Shown here in pieces: positions 34,490-44,676 of a DNA stretch of 64,000 nucleotides. The stretch is from an uncultured Lachnospiraceae bacterium (GTDB taxonomy: Bacteria > Bacillota > Clostridia > Lachnospirales > Lachnospiraceae). The notes under the pieces were generated by a model. The model did no database searches, was not told where the DNA came from, and saw only the letters and a program-made list of their open reading frames with translations. Positions within the stretch are counted from its first letter, which is position 1; the number at the start of each line of letters is the position of its first letter. A program made the position numbers and the translations under genes. The stretch is from assembly GCA_947575805.1 (NCBI GenBank), contig CANPOY010000001.1, forward strand, positions 62,001 to 126,000, given 5' to 3'.

Positions 34490-35533
34490 TTATTCCCCGT
34501 ATAGCCTGATCCGCATTTTTTCCAATTCCGGAAGCTGCCCCATATCCATCCAGTCGTTCTCACTGACAGGAAAAACCGCAACCCGCTTCCCTCTCTGTCG
34601 CTCCTTTTCCACAATATCAGGGAAGCCGATCGAAACATTATCTTCCATATCTTCAATTACTTCCGGCTCAACAAGGTAGATTCCGGTATTCGTCAAAAAA
34701 GACATGAGCGGCTTCTCCCTCATGTCCTGAATTGTCCCGTTTATTCCCATTTCCACGACACCGTATGGAATGTTGATATTCTTGTATGCACAGATCATGG
34801 TGATGGTGTTCCCGTTCTCCTTATGAAACTTCAGCATGCTCTCATAGTTGGCCGTCAGAAGAGCGTCGCAGTTTGCAAAAAAGAACGTATCTCGGAGCTT
34901 TCCCCTGAGAAGGCTTAAACCGCCGCCTGTACCCAGAGGCTTCATTTCATCATACCAGGTAATATTGTAATGATTGTCATTATCGGCAAAATATGCCTTC
35001 ATCAAATCCCGCTTATAATTCACTATGATGTGGAATTCCTTACAGTCGTATGATTGATATTCCTTCATGATGTGCTCAATGATAGGAAGATCGCCCACGG
35101 GTATCAGGGGTTTAGGCAGCACTCTCGTAAAAGGATCCAGCCTGGTTCCCCTTCCTCCTGCATTGATCACCACCGGAATTTGCAATGCCGCTTTCTCTTT
35201 GCTCTTTTGTTCGCCTCCGGTATAAATATCCGCTATTCTCTCTTCCCGATCTATAATAGGAATCGCAACATAATTCTGTCCATGGTACATGGACTTTGCT
35301 TCCGTCAGTGTATGTGCTGTTTTAGGCTTACGATTTGCAGCCTGCATAATGTTGTCTGACATTTTCCCTCCGGCTAAGAGATAGCGCCTTATGTCACCGT
35401 CTGTCACACAGCCGGCAAATACTCCCTGCTCATTTGCCAGAAATAAGATACCTTTGCCGTTACGGTCAATTCTTTGCATCGCTTCTGAAATTAAGAGCAG
35501 GCTGCTGCCGACCAGCGTATCAAAATTATCCAT
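34490..35533 (-). CDS. ptmE: PtmE-like sugar-1-phosphate nucleotidyltransferase with CBS domains
   Basis: Residues 1-110 hold a CBS pair (ILFLANEQGVFAGCVTDGDIRRYLL). Residues 120-345 are a nucleotidyltransferase with INAGGRGTRLDPFTRVLPKPLIPVGDLPIIEH and the metal aspartate in FFANCDALL. Campylobacter PtmE has the same architecture and makes GDP-glucosamine for legionaminic acid. 347 aa. This points to a GDP-linked rather than UDP-linked pathway. Confidence 0.82.
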   Translation of the reverse strand: MDNFDTLVGSSLLLISEAMQRIDRNGKGILFLANEQGVFAGCVTDGDIRRYLLAGGKMSDNIMQAANRKPKTAHTLTEAKSMYHGQNYVAIPIIDREERIADIYTGGEQKSKEKAALQIPVVINAGGRGTRLDPFTRVLPKPLIPVGDLPIIEHIMKEYQSYDCKEFHIIVNYKRDLMKAYFADNDNHYNITWYDEMKPLGTGGGLSLLRGKLRDTFFFANCDALLTANYESMLKFHKENGNTITMICAYKNINIPYGVVEMGINGTIQDMREKPLMSFLTNTGIYLVEPEVIEDMEDNVSIGFPDIVEKERQRGKRVAVFPVSENDWMDMGQLPELEKMRIRLYGE

Positions 35534-35556
35534 ACATAATCACCAAACCAAACATT

Positions 35557-36672
35557 TTATTCTTCCCAGACGGGGTGCTTCAATACCCATTTCCCATACT
35601 CATCTTGTGTAAACAAATCCGTGTTGTACAGGGAATCAATAATGCTCCAGAATTCCGTTTCCGTATAACCGCAGAACTTACAGAAATCCCTAACACAAAG
35701 CGGATCAAGCTTGCCGTCATGCTTTTTCACAAGCTCTTTCGCTTCCTCCCGGGAAATCAGTCCATATCTGACCATCCGGGCGGCATAATCGGTAGCAAAC
35801 TGATGACCGAATTTAGGGTATTTCATCCAGGAATGTACCAGATAAGCTCTGCTGTCAACCTGATCGAAATTTTCTACATGATGCGTCCTGTCCCATTCAT
35901 GAGTGAGATCATGGAAACCATGCTTTTTAGCAAATTCATAATTCTTAAAACTGTTCCATTGTGTGAAATAGGAAATATATATCGGATCCAGCCTGTCCAG
36001 CTCCTCCTGCTTGGGCGCCCTTGTGAAAAAGAGATCCTGCGCCGTAACTCCCGCATTATCCATCAATTCCTGCTCGTTGATTCCGGATGCCACGCCGTTG
36101 CTTAACTGCTCTTTTGCAGAATAAGTTTCTTTTGCATCTGCTCCGCCATATTCATAGCTGACATTCTCTCCGTATACAAGCAGGGGGGTGTTAAACTTTG
36201 CCGCCATCATCAGCGGATAGGTATAGATCAGGCGGTCAATATACCATGTTGGCTTACCATACCTTTCAAACATATACCGCATCAGCTTCCTCTGTGTGCG
36301 TATATCCGGCTTCATGCTGATGATGCTGCATCCAAACTCTTCGGATATGTTCCTGATGTTATGCACCCCCGCATCGGTCATCGGGAAATTGTCCTCCACC
36401 GAGAAAAGGATCGGGTTCATGTGCATTACGTTTTTCATAAGATGAACTTGATAATGAGAATCCTTGCCTCCGGATACCGCAATTGCACAGTCCGGTCCGT
36501 CACCGTTCATCCCCCGATACCGGGCGCATAGTTCCTCGAATTCCTTCCAGCGGGAATCCCAGTCAATAGATTTCCTCTTTTCATAGGATTGGCATGCAGA
36601 ACAAATCCCCTCTTCGTTAAAGGTGATTCCCGGCCTGGTATCAGGCATAACACACTTTTTGCAATAGATCAT
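35557..36672 (-). CDS. N-acetyl sugar amidotransferase (PP-loop, WbpG/PseA type), nonulosonate-linked
   Basis: ATP-pyrophosphatase that turns an acetamido into an acetamidino group. Zinc cysteines YCKKCVMP...CSACQSYEKR are at the N terminus, and the PP-loop AVSGGKDSHYQVHLMK near residue 70. It is 371 aa. Its place beside ptmE suggests an amidino-legionaminic derivative. No HisH/HisF-like ammonia partner is in the window. Confidence 0.83.
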   Translation of the reverse strand: MIYCKKCVMPDTRPGITFNEEGICSACQSYEKRKSIDWDSRWKEFEELCARYRGMNGDGPDCAIAVSGGKDSHYQVHLMKNVMHMNPILFSVEDNFPMTDAGVHNIRNISEEFGCSIISMKPDIRTQRKLMRYMFERYGKPTWYIDRLIYTYPLMMAAKFNTPLLVYGENVSYEYGGADAKETYSAKEQLSNGVASGINEQELMDNAGVTAQDLFFTRAPKQEELDRLDPIYISYFTQWNSFKNYEFAKKHGFHDLTHEWDRTHHVENFDQVDSRAYLVHSWMKYPKFGHQFATDYAARMVRYGLISREEAKELVKKHDGKLDPLCVRDFCKFCGYTETEFWSIIDSLYNTDLFTQDEYGKWVLKHPVWEE

Positions 36673-36685
36673 AACATTTTCCTCC

Positions 36686-38053
36686 TCATTCCATTACATG
36701 AATTAAATTACTTTCGTGTGTTTCAACTAACAAAAAAACCGCACAGGCGGCTATACTGGTAAAGAAATATACTGAAATAGTATAAAAATTGCCAAACACA
36801 CTCATTGCCGCCCATGTAACCAGATATACCTCAAATCCTTTTGCCCCTTCCGATCTGGCTATTAATATCCAGATGCCTACGATAAGGCCAAGAAGAAACA
36901 CTCCAAACAGATACATATCTCCCAATTCATATATGGTTGGTCCCCAGATTGTAGACGCATTAAATCCATTCAACCCGTGTATATGAAAGGCAGCGTCATT
37001 ATATTTTGCAATGGCGGATACATCTCCGAATAGTCTTACCAAAGGTTCCAACACGCTGTATAATGAGCCAGGGTGGTTTGTTTCTACCATACATTGCAAT
37101 AGCACATCATAATTTATTGACGTATAGGCATAGGTCCAGTTAATCACACTGTTCGTGCTTTTTGATTCCAGAAGATACTCTATGGTGCCTGATACATTAT
37201 TCCATCCTCGTTGCTGCTGTCTGTAATTTCCAAAGAGCGTAAATGCAATTAATACTACTACACTCATGATAGCCAGCGAGCGGATCAGCTTCCTGTTGTT
37301 TAAAAAGCGGCTCCCATAATGCTGCATCAGGCAAATAGCAAGAAATATCGCGATAGTCATCATATTGTTCCTGCTTACCGCAAAGACTCCATACAGAAGA
37401 AAGCAGCCTGCCGCAATTACAATCCGTAATTTTTTCTTTACGACGGGTATAAACATCAGGGAAATCCACATAAACAATTCTGATAAACCGGATAACCCTC
37501 CAATCATATAATTTTTGGCGCCGTCATTACTAAAATCATGGTCAAACAGTCTGATGCCCGTCATATAAAAGTTTATCATCTTCAAAAACACAAAACATAC
37601 AAAGCAGACTGTAGCTAATAGATCCGGTTTCAGCCTTGTTTTGCAATGGATTCTGATAACCCTGCAGGTTTCAAACATTCGCAGGATCATGATAAACAGC
37701 AAAGATCCTATGACTAAGTAATAGATACTGCTCCAGCTTTTTCTCACCTGCAATCCACTGATATAGAAGCAGTTAAAAGCCAAAAATGCAAAATAGGAAC
37801 ATGCAAATACATTACTGACACATATCCCTCTTTTCAAGATGTCCAGCAGCCCCCATGCCACAACACCTAACGATATTAAATAGGTGATAATATTAAAGAA
37901 AGATCTGGCGTCAGAATCTGAGTGTATCACATATGCAAAAAAAGCTATCACAAGCAGCAAAAACAGACCACATAAATATACTTTAACTCTATTGTTCGAT
38001 ATGAATTTATCAGATGTTTTGATTTTAGAAGAATAAATATTTATTTTCTGCAT
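36686..38053 (-). CDS. wzy: O-antigen polymerase-like membrane protein (Wzy)
   Basis: 455 aa with about ten to eleven hydrophobic segments from residue 25 to the C terminus, and a large external loop around 300-375 (YTSINYDVLLQCMVETNHPGSL; YELGDMYLFGVFLLGLIVG). This is the layout of oligosaccharide repeat-unit polymerases. Sequence conservation is poor in the family, so the call leans on topology and on Wzx being nearby. Confidence 0.75.
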   Translation of the reverse strand: MQKINIYSSKIKTSDKFISNNRVKVYLCGLFLLLVIAFFAYVIHSDSDARSFFNIITYLISLGVVAWGLLDILKRGICVSNVFACSYFAFLAFNCFYISGLQVRKSWSSIYYLVIGSLLFIMILRMFETCRVIRIHCKTRLKPDLLATVCFVCFVFLKMINFYMTGIRLFDHDFSNDGAKNYMIGGLSGLSELFMWISLMFIPVVKKKLRIVIAAGCFLLYGVFAVSRNNMMTIAIFLAICLMQHYGSRFLNNRKLIRSLAIMSVVVLIAFTLFGNYRQQQRGWNNVSGTIEYLLESKSTNSVINWTYAYTSINYDVLLQCMVETNHPGSLYSVLEPLVRLFGDVSAIAKYNDAAFHIHGLNGFNASTIWGPTIYELGDMYLFGVFLLGLIVGIWILIARSEGAKGFEVYLVTWAAMSVFGNFYTISVYFFTSIAACAVFLLVETHESNLIHVME

Positions 38054-38115
38054 ATACTTCTTCTCCTTACTACGGATTTAAACAGCAAAATCAAACCTGA
38101 TAATTGTATATGGCG

Positions 38116-39732
38116 TTACTTCCAGTATCTGGAAAAGTCCATTTCAGCCTTATTTTCAATACAATGAAACAGGTACTCAAAAACTTCGTCCTCATCAAGC
38201 TCTTTCTCCGAATCAATAGTAAATGCGACAGGTGATGCGTCCTTTACCTCTACCAATGTCTGCGGCATTGTCCGCATAAAAAAGAAATAATGCAGATACT
38301 GAAACAATCTTTCTTTTCTATCATCATCAACTACCAGTTCTCCGTTTATCCCTTTCGTTAATAAATCCTGATACTCTTCCGTTGACGCAATGTCAAAAGC
38401 TATATTCTTGTCCTTAAACGGAGGACAGCCACAAAGTATAACAGGAATACCCAGATATGTTAATTCAAGCGTAACCGTGGAGCTGAACGTTATCCCAAAA
38501 TCAACATTTTCTCCCAAGGTATAGCTGTTAATTTCATGCTTGGGATCCAGCAAAATCACATTTGGGGGCAGCTCTTCATATAATTCATAAAGCATTTTCG
38601 CCGTTGTTTCTTTCCCCGAGTCAGTTCCGATATTTACCTCTGCCGGATGTGCCCTTATGATTAGTGCAGCCTTTTCTATTTTGGAAAAGTAATCAACGGT
38701 ATACTTCAGCCAGTCTTTAAATCCGGGAAATACTGTGGATCCGCCAGTAACCTGACCGTCCCACGGTATGTTGGGGAACATTCCCACCAGTTTCCTGTCC
38801 GGGTCAATTCCAAGAAGGGCCGCTATCTGACTTCTGTTAAAATGTTTCTTATTATTTTTGTTATAATCAAAGGCAACATTATCGTCATTCACTTTCCCCA
38901 ATCTCTCATCAAGAAACCTTATTACTTTTGATTTCTCCGTTACGGAAAGCTCATGCTTTTCCCACTTGTTCTCCGTATCATTTATTACGCCTGTCAAATA
39001 GGAATCATCATATGTGAATTCAATACCGCAATGGTTATAATTCTGACCATGTGTAATCACATAAATATTTTTGATCTTGCAGTATTCAACAATCGCCCCC
39101 CATGTAGAATAGGTACCATGTGAAGTCAATACATATCTGGGGTGTATTTCATTGCATATCTTGTCCATAACAATAATGGTGGCAAATATAGTAAACAGGA
39201 ACTGCCGGGTTATGGAATTATCCTTTACGTCCGGTTGGGCAAGCAAATAGTATCTTTGCAAAGCGGAATACAGAATTTTATTGATATGAATACTTTCATA
39301 ATAAAATGGTTTGTCTAAACCGTTATTGATGTACTCAGCCGTAAGCTTGTCAATTTGTTTCAGCTCCGTATCGCCCAGGTACATTTCATACGTAAGGTCA
39401 TGTCCCCCGAATGCTGAAATGAATTCCTTCTGCCTCGTTTGGCACAGCTCACATCGTAACCGTCTGTGAGAAAGTTCCGCATTCAATGAATCACACTTTT
39501 TTAGAAAATTGCCGCATCTCAGAAAATATACATTTTTTCCCTTGATTGCTGCTTTCCTGCCATACAGGCCTTCAAATGTATGACCAAATCCTCCTATAAT
39601 ATTTGTTATAAGAATACTTTCTCCTGCTTCTGTTTGATCAGCAGAACCTTTTATTCTTAAGTAATCCCTGTATGGATTAAACTCGTTCTTAATGTTTGTT
39701 TTCCAATATTCGATAAGATTTCCAATCAGCAT
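38116..39732 (-). CDS. Putative GT-B polysaccharide transferase, possible nonulosonate transferase
   Basis: 538 aa, no membrane segments. It resembles capsule synthesis proteins of the KpsS/KpsC class: an N-terminal Cys-containing region (LRCELCQTRQ), HPRYVLTSHGTYS, then KAALIIRAHPAEVN and FSSTVTLELTYLGIPVILCGCPPF in the C-terminal half. The RAHPAE and SSTVTLE blocks are typical of transferases that use CMP- or NDP-sugars. As the cluster makes a CMP-nonulosonate, it is the best candidate to use it. Confidence 0.55.
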   Translation of the reverse strand: MLIGNLIEYWKTNIKNEFNPYRDYLRIKGSADQTEAGESILITNIIGGFGHTFEGLYGRKAAIKGKNVYFLRCGNFLKKCDSLNAELSHRRLRCELCQTRQKEFISAFGGHDLTYEMYLGDTELKQIDKLTAEYINNGLDKPFYYESIHINKILYSALQRYYLLAQPDVKDNSITRQFLFTIFATIIVMDKICNEIHPRYVLTSHGTYSTWGAIVEYCKIKNIYVITHGQNYNHCGIEFTYDDSYLTGVINDTENKWEKHELSVTEKSKVIRFLDERLGKVNDDNVAFDYNKNNKKHFNRSQIAALLGIDPDRKLVGMFPNIPWDGQVTGGSTVFPGFKDWLKYTVDYFSKIEKAALIIRAHPAEVNIGTDSGKETTAKMLYELYEELPPNVILLDPKHEINSYTLGENVDFGITFSSTVTLELTYLGIPVILCGCPPFKDKNIAFDIASTEEYQDLLTKGINGELVVDDDRKERLFQYLHYFFFMRTMPQTLVEVKDASPVAFTIDSEKELDEDEVFEYLFHCIENKAEMDFSRYWK

Positions 39733-39747
39733 AGTTAAAACACACTC

Positions 39748-41019
39748 CTATATGTTTTGAGCCAATTTTACGATTTCACAGACTGCGTTTCGTGCATCTT
39801 CTTTTGCCCTCTCCGTACCTATCGTTAATCTGCTCTTTAAGACTTCACGGTTTTTTTCTATATACTCAATTTTTTCTTTGATCTTTTCAAACGTAACCGG
39901 ATTATCCACGATTAATTCTCTCAAGCCCAGATTATCAAAAACACCCTGCGCTTTCGTACCATGGTAAACCATACCGATCGTAATTGTTCCTGCGGCCATT
40001 GCAAATATTGTAGAATGCAGTCTGGTACCGATAAAATAATCCATGTTCCCATAGGTCCATTTCAATTCTTGCGGAAGAAAATGCTCTTTATGATACACAA
40101 CCCCTGAACGAATATCTTTGGTTAATGAACCAACAATTGCTTCTGCGCATTGGTTATCCGGTTCATTATCCATAGCCACCTGTTGGAAAATATGCACGCA
40201 TGCACCCGACTCTACGATATATGCAATGACTTTTTTCATACATTCTATATATTCATCACAATTTCCAAAGCTTCTTACGGTCAGTCCCACATTGCGTATG
40301 TCCCTGTTGAACGGAAGATTTTTCGGTTCTGTTTCTTCTAATAGAAACGCAATATCATTTGAAAATTTGACATTTTCTAGATCCAGGGTTATATCAGGGT
40401 ACAATTTCCTGCATTCGGTCTCCCTTATGAACACTCTGACAGCCCGCGCAATTACCCTGTTGGTATGTTTGATTTGCGCCCTGGATCTGATCGGCCCAAA
40501 CGATTGGCCCAAAATGCAATAAGGACAATTAAATTTGTACAGCAAATCATATGTTCTGCACATTCTTCGTAATCCGATTGCACCACGCAATGTATTATCG
40601 TCAGTAAAAATGCTTCCTCCCTTTGAGAAACAGACATCGCAGGAAATCAGAGCTTTTAACGTTTCACGTTCATTTCTCGCCAAAAAAATCAAACCGATTT
40701 TCCGAGGTAATAGCATAATGAGAAAACATCTTACGCTTTCCCAGATCATTGCTAATGTTTTTGCAATGATTCCCTGATGGTATTTATTGAGAATTTTGAT
40801 TCCGTATATGCCAAATATGGCAGGATATATATCCGGAACAAACTTTCTCAAATCCTTGTGACTTTCCGCAAAGCAGGGATCCTCCCGGTTATAACAGGAA
40901 ACACCTATAATTTCCGCGGAAGGATCCTGTCTCTTGATTTCTGCCACTGTAGCCAACATAATACCCAGATCACCTTTGTTCAGATCATCCCAGCAATCCA
41001 GCATTGCATATTTTGCCAA
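39748..41019 (-). CDS. Polysaccharide pyruvyl transferase family protein
   Basis: 423 aa. Family features are NKGDLGIMLATVAEI at the N terminus, CDVCFSKGGSIFTDD near 130, GQSFGPI near 170, and the C-terminal MDYFIGTRLHSTIFAMAAGT. The family transfers pyruvate ketals from PEP to sugars, though some members act on other substrates. Lies between wzx and the GT-B gene. Confidence 0.82.
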   Translation of the reverse strand: MAKYAMLDCWDDLNKGDLGIMLATVAEIKRQDPSAEIIGVSCYNREDPCFAESHKDLRKFVPDIYPAIFGIYGIKILNKYHQGIIAKTLAMIWESVRCFLIMLLPRKIGLIFLARNERETLKALISCDVCFSKGGSIFTDDNTLRGAIGLRRMCRTYDLLYKFNCPYCILGQSFGPIRSRAQIKHTNRVIARAVRVFIRETECRKLYPDITLDLENVKFSNDIAFLLEETEPKNLPFNRDIRNVGLTVRSFGNCDEYIECMKKVIAYIVESGACVHIFQQVAMDNEPDNQCAEAIVGSLTKDIRSGVVYHKEHFLPQELKWTYGNMDYFIGTRLHSTIFAMAAGTITIGMVYHGTKAQGVFDNLGLRELIVDNPVTFEKIKEKIEYIEKNREVLKSRLTIGTERAKEDARNAVCEIVKLAQNI

Positions 41020-41043
41020 TTTTTCTCCTCCTGCAGCAAGACA

Positions 41044-42309
41044 TTAGATTTCTTTCGCTCCCTTAATACATCGCAGTTCTTTATAATATCCAAAATACAA
41101 ACTGAGAGCAAAATAAAGTACATAGCAAATTAATGTGGATTTTAATAAAATATCAACACCATAATCGGCGATACATAACCAATTGGTCCCCAGCTTTATT
41201 ACTCCCAGCACGGCAAGAATAACAACGTTAATAATGTTGTTTTTTACATAGGACTGATATGTCATATTAATAGCCCCCCACTGCCTGAACATCTCCGATA
41301 GCGCCAAAATGCAAAACATATATCTGTAGTCAAGGTAATTAGATGCACCCATAATCATATAAATATATTTACTGAAAACAATAGTTCCGACACAAAGCAG
41401 GGCCACTACAAAAATAAATACTTTATAGAGAGTTTTCATCAATTGATATTGTTTGTTTTCCATTTTTTCAAAATAGAACCTTGGCCAATACTCCATGATT
41501 ATTCCTGTTCCGATCCGAATAACGGTGATAATTCTAAATCCCACCGAATAATATGTCAGTGTGACTGCATCTAAATATTCGTTGATCAGCATTTGATCCG
41601 CTGCCCCCAACAGCCACACAACAATGGCGTTAAAAGATAGCGGCAAGGCATATTTGACCAATTCGGAAGCTCTTACCGCCGGCAGCTCGTCCTCTGATTT
41701 CGTGAGACCTTTTGCTTTGTCGCATAAAGTATAAAATATGGCAACGATGCAATAAGAAGCGCCGATTGCCAGCAGCACTGTTTTTTCATTTAAGCACTTT
41801 ACTGCAATTAGCGCCACTAAAGCCGCCAGCGATATAGCATACTGTATGATCTTGATCCTGCCGTATGTTTTAATGTCCATTTTGGCTCTGAAAAAGTATA
41901 AGCGTTCCGACATCCACATCGAGCCAAAAAACAAAACATACATTGGTTCCTGAAAGCTGATAAACGAAAGCAATATGAATAATAAAGATGCTATAGCCAG
42001 TATCGCTCTGACCGATTTCATTAAGCTTCTTTCATTACTAAACCCAACGAATCTTAAGTAGGAACTGTATATTTCCATTGAGCAGACACTGATCAGTAAT
42101 GTCAGTACCGATTGCACATACGAATATTGTCCCAACGATTCAAGCGGCATAAATCTGTTGATCAAAACGTTTTGTGCATACAATAGCAAGTATGCAAAGA
42201 AATTATTTATAAAAAATCTCCATATTACTTTAAACTCCTCTTTCAGCAATTTATCTGCTTTTGAAAATATTTTTTTTTGAAGCATTTCTCTCATCGATAC
42301 TTTACTCAT
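41044..42309 (-). CDS. wzx: Repeat-unit flippase (Wzx/MATE-like)
   Basis: 421 aa with about twelve hydrophobic segments, starting FFINNFFAYLLLYAQNVLINRFMPLESLGQYSYVQSVLTLLIS. This is the standard polysaccharide-transporter opening. It should move lipid-linked repeat units across the membrane for Wzy. It is preceded by the split acyltransferase. Confidence 0.85.
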   Translation of the reverse strand: MSKVSMREMLQKKIFSKADKLLKEEFKVIWRFFINNFFAYLLLYAQNVLINRFMPLESLGQYSYVQSVLTLLISVCSMEIYSSYLRFVGFSNERSLMKSVRAILAIASLLFILLSFISFQEPMYVLFFGSMWMSERLYFFRAKMDIKTYGRIKIIQYAISLAALVALIAVKCLNEKTVLLAIGASYCIVAIFYTLCDKAKGLTKSEDELPAVRASELVKYALPLSFNAIVVWLLGAADQMLINEYLDAVTLTYYSVGFRIITVIRIGTGIIMEYWPRFYFEKMENKQYQLMKTLYKVFIFVVALLCVGTIVFSKYIYMIMGASNYLDYRYMFCILALSEMFRQWGAINMTYQSYVKNNIINVVILAVLGVIKLGTNWLCIADYGVDILLKSTLICYVLYFALSLYFGYYKELRCIKGAKEI

Positions 42310-42318
42310 ATAAATCAG

Positions 42319-43411
42319 TTATCGCTCCTTCACCCAGCTGCCTATTGCCCGGCCTAAACAATCTGAAGCTGATTTGATTGGCCGAATGAATAGAAAAGCA
42401 GCACAGCAGCCTGCAGCGTATACGGCTATAACCAGAATCAAAACCGATAATAAATAATTCTGGTTGGAATCCGTACGAATGATCCTGGGCAGCCACTCAA
42501 CATACTGGGTTTTAATCATCGGGTGCATATGGAACTCATAGATTACCAGGCTGAAACCACTAAGTACAGACAGAATCTTTTTCGGTTTCACTTCCAGATT
42601 CCCCACCGCCATAAACAACCCGATTGCCATGCCAATTACGAAAATCGAATTGTAGTGATAAAAGTATTGTTGATTTCCCCTGTTCAATATTTCAAATATG
42701 GATACCTGCTTAAACAGGTAAAACGATAAAATCAGGGCTGTCACGCACCCCCCCCCACACAGCAAGCCCTCTTCCTGCGCGGAAAAACCGTTCCGGAAAT
42801 TTTTTCGCATATCCAGCCACAAGATATAGCCAGATGAAGAGGCCAAAATAACTGCTTTCCCAGACTCCCTCCAGCACAGTCGGCATAATAACTACAGGAA
42901 CAATACCGACAAATAATAATCTTCTGAACTGTGTGTTGTCCAAATGCACCGTCAGCTTGTCAAGGAAGGGTGATAAAAGCATTAATATCAGGTAGGTTGA
43001 TACATATCCATATGCCCGAAAAGAAAAAGGAAACATGCAGTTCATAACAGAGACTGCGTTTATACTGCTTCCGGAAACAAAAAATGCCGCAATGAATCCA
43101 ATCAGGGTTATCGTAAGCGTGGTTCCATATATATACACATATTGCTTAATCGGAATCTTTTTCCGGCTCATCAGAAAGGCACCGCACAAAACGAATATGT
43201 GGATTGCCGGATATGCTAATGTTTCTAAAATGATATAAGCAAATTCAAAATTACTATTTACAATCGTTTCTTTCCCTTGTGCTATATATCCGTCGACATG
43301 CAGCATAATTACAAAAACCGTTGCCAAAAGTTTTAAGCAGTCTATCCCGACTTTTCTTTCCTGACTTGTTCCTTGCATTTTCGTAAACTTCCTCTTTCGT
43401 ATTTTCATCAC
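42319..43411 (-). pseudogene. Acyltransferase 3 family O-acyltransferase, split in a G9 tract (phase-variable or frameshifted)
   Basis: Two track ORFs are two halves of one membrane acyltransferase. The first (43411 to 42710) has RKVGIDCLKLLATVFVIMLHVDGY, with the TM1 histidine. The second (42846 to 42319) continues with LILSFYLFKQVSIFEIL and YEFHMHPMIKTQ. The frame is lost exactly in nine G (42748-42756 as C on the + strand). With eight G, or eleven, the reading would run through as AVWGGCVTALILSF and give a normal protein of about 360 aa. The rest of both halves is intact. This fits slippage-driven switching, but a fixed mutation or assembly error is possible. Confidence 0.8.
42748..42756 (-). 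repeat. G9 homopolymer in the acyltransferase gene
   Basis: Nine consecutive G on the coding strand, the longest G/C run noticed in the window. It lies in mid-gene at the exact point where the reading frame shifts. The present length puts the gene out of frame. Confidence 0.9.
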
Positions 43412-43442
43412 TTTTCCGTGAAATCAGCAGAAATCGGAACAT

Positions 43443-44615
43443 TCAGCATTTTCCGCTGAAATACTCCAAGTACTCAGCATATCTTTCCCATTTGTCATAT
43501 GTTTTGGCCTGTCCCTGACATTGCTCAGAGGTAATTCCCATATCCGCAATATCATAAACCGCCCTGACAAGGCTTTCATCATCGCCTTGTCCAACCACCA
43601 GGCCGCATTTCCCCACTGACTCCGGAGAACCCCCTGTATCGAATGTTATCACTGGTGTTCCACATGCCAAAGCTTCTAAATTAACAGTAGGGAAATTATC
43701 GGCCAGTGTAGGATTCACAAATACATCGGCAGCCGTATACCACTCGCATAGTTCTTTCCTGTCACTCGTTCGGTCGATATGAATAATATTAGCAATGCCT
43801 GTATCCTGATTCTTTCCAATCATTACGCACTGATACTTCTCGTTCAGTCTGTCTGCCAGCTTATAAAAATGATACATGCCTTTGGTTTCGGACCAAATCC
43901 CTGCAACGCCGAGAACAATCTGTTTGTTTCCTAATCCGTATTTTTCCCTGAGATTAGATTCTGTGCGCTTAAAAACCTTCAAATCAATGCCGTTTGGGAT
44001 CACTTTTACCGAATAATCCCTCAAAAAAGATTTTTCAACCAACTTGGATAACCAATTTGACGGGGTGATCAGGAAAAGGTTATCCATGCCCGAGAAGACT
44101 TTCTTTTTCAGCAGATAATTGCTTTTAGAATTATCTATAAGTATGGATTTGGGATATTCCTTTTTTCTCGGACAGCTGCCGCATCCTCTATCCAGATGAT
44201 CGCACATACCGGCGATGCAATGTCCGGTAAAAGCCCAACAGTCATGCAGCGTCCAATACGTTTGTCTTCCGGACCTGCGAATATAATCAAACAGCATGGG
44301 AATATTCATTGTGTATCCCAGCGGGTCATGTATGCTGATAACATCCGGTTGAAATTCTTCTATATCCTTAATAAGCCCGGATGTCGCCATCCTGGACATC
44401 CTTCCCATATTATCGAATAATCTTGCCGAAAGTGCATGCAGATACACATCCAGTTGATTTCCTATCTGATAATGATTTATGCCGTCCGGCACGTTCCCCC
44501 TTGCACTGGCAAATCTTACTGTATGCCCGCTCTTTTCTGCTACAAAATACAACTCAGAAGCAACCGTATCCGGACCGCCGCTGCCCCATCCCGAATTCAA
44601 AATATATAGTCTCAT
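43443..44615 (-). CDS. Glycosyltransferase family 4
   Basis: 390 aa GT-B retaining transferase. N-terminal NSGWGSGGPDTVASELYFVA and HDPLGYTMNIPMLFDYIRR; C-terminal donor domain with GVAGIWSETKGMYHF, and the ADVFVNPTLADNFPTVNLEALACGTPVITFDTGGSPE signature near 300-335. A CDHLDRGCGSCPRKKEYP cysteine cluster near 140 is found in colanic-type members. The sugar it transfers is not known. Confidence 0.85.
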   Translation of the reverse strand: MRLYILNSGWGSGGPDTVASELYFVAEKSGHTVRFASARGNVPDGINHYQIGNQLDVYLHALSARLFDNMGRMSRMATSGLIKDIEEFQPDVISIHDPLGYTMNIPMLFDYIRRSGRQTYWTLHDCWAFTGHCIAGMCDHLDRGCGSCPRKKEYPKSILIDNSKSNYLLKKKVFSGMDNLFLITPSNWLSKLVEKSFLRDYSVKVIPNGIDLKVFKRTESNLREKYGLGNKQIVLGVAGIWSETKGMYHFYKLADRLNEKYQCVMIGKNQDTGIANIIHIDRTSDRKELCEWYTAADVFVNPTLADNFPTVNLEALACGTPVITFDTGGSPESVGKCGLVVGQGDDESLVRAVYDIADMGITSEQCQGQAKTYDKWERYAEYLEYFSGKC

Positions 44616-44676
44616 CTTCTAAATCTGGTAAGCGCCTGAAAGCTCCTCTCGTTTTATACAATTACCGTCCCTGCAG

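Noticed and set aside
42319-43411. Two separate acyltransferase genes
   Set aside because: The two ORFs join smoothly with a 1-base change in the G9 run, so they are one split gene.
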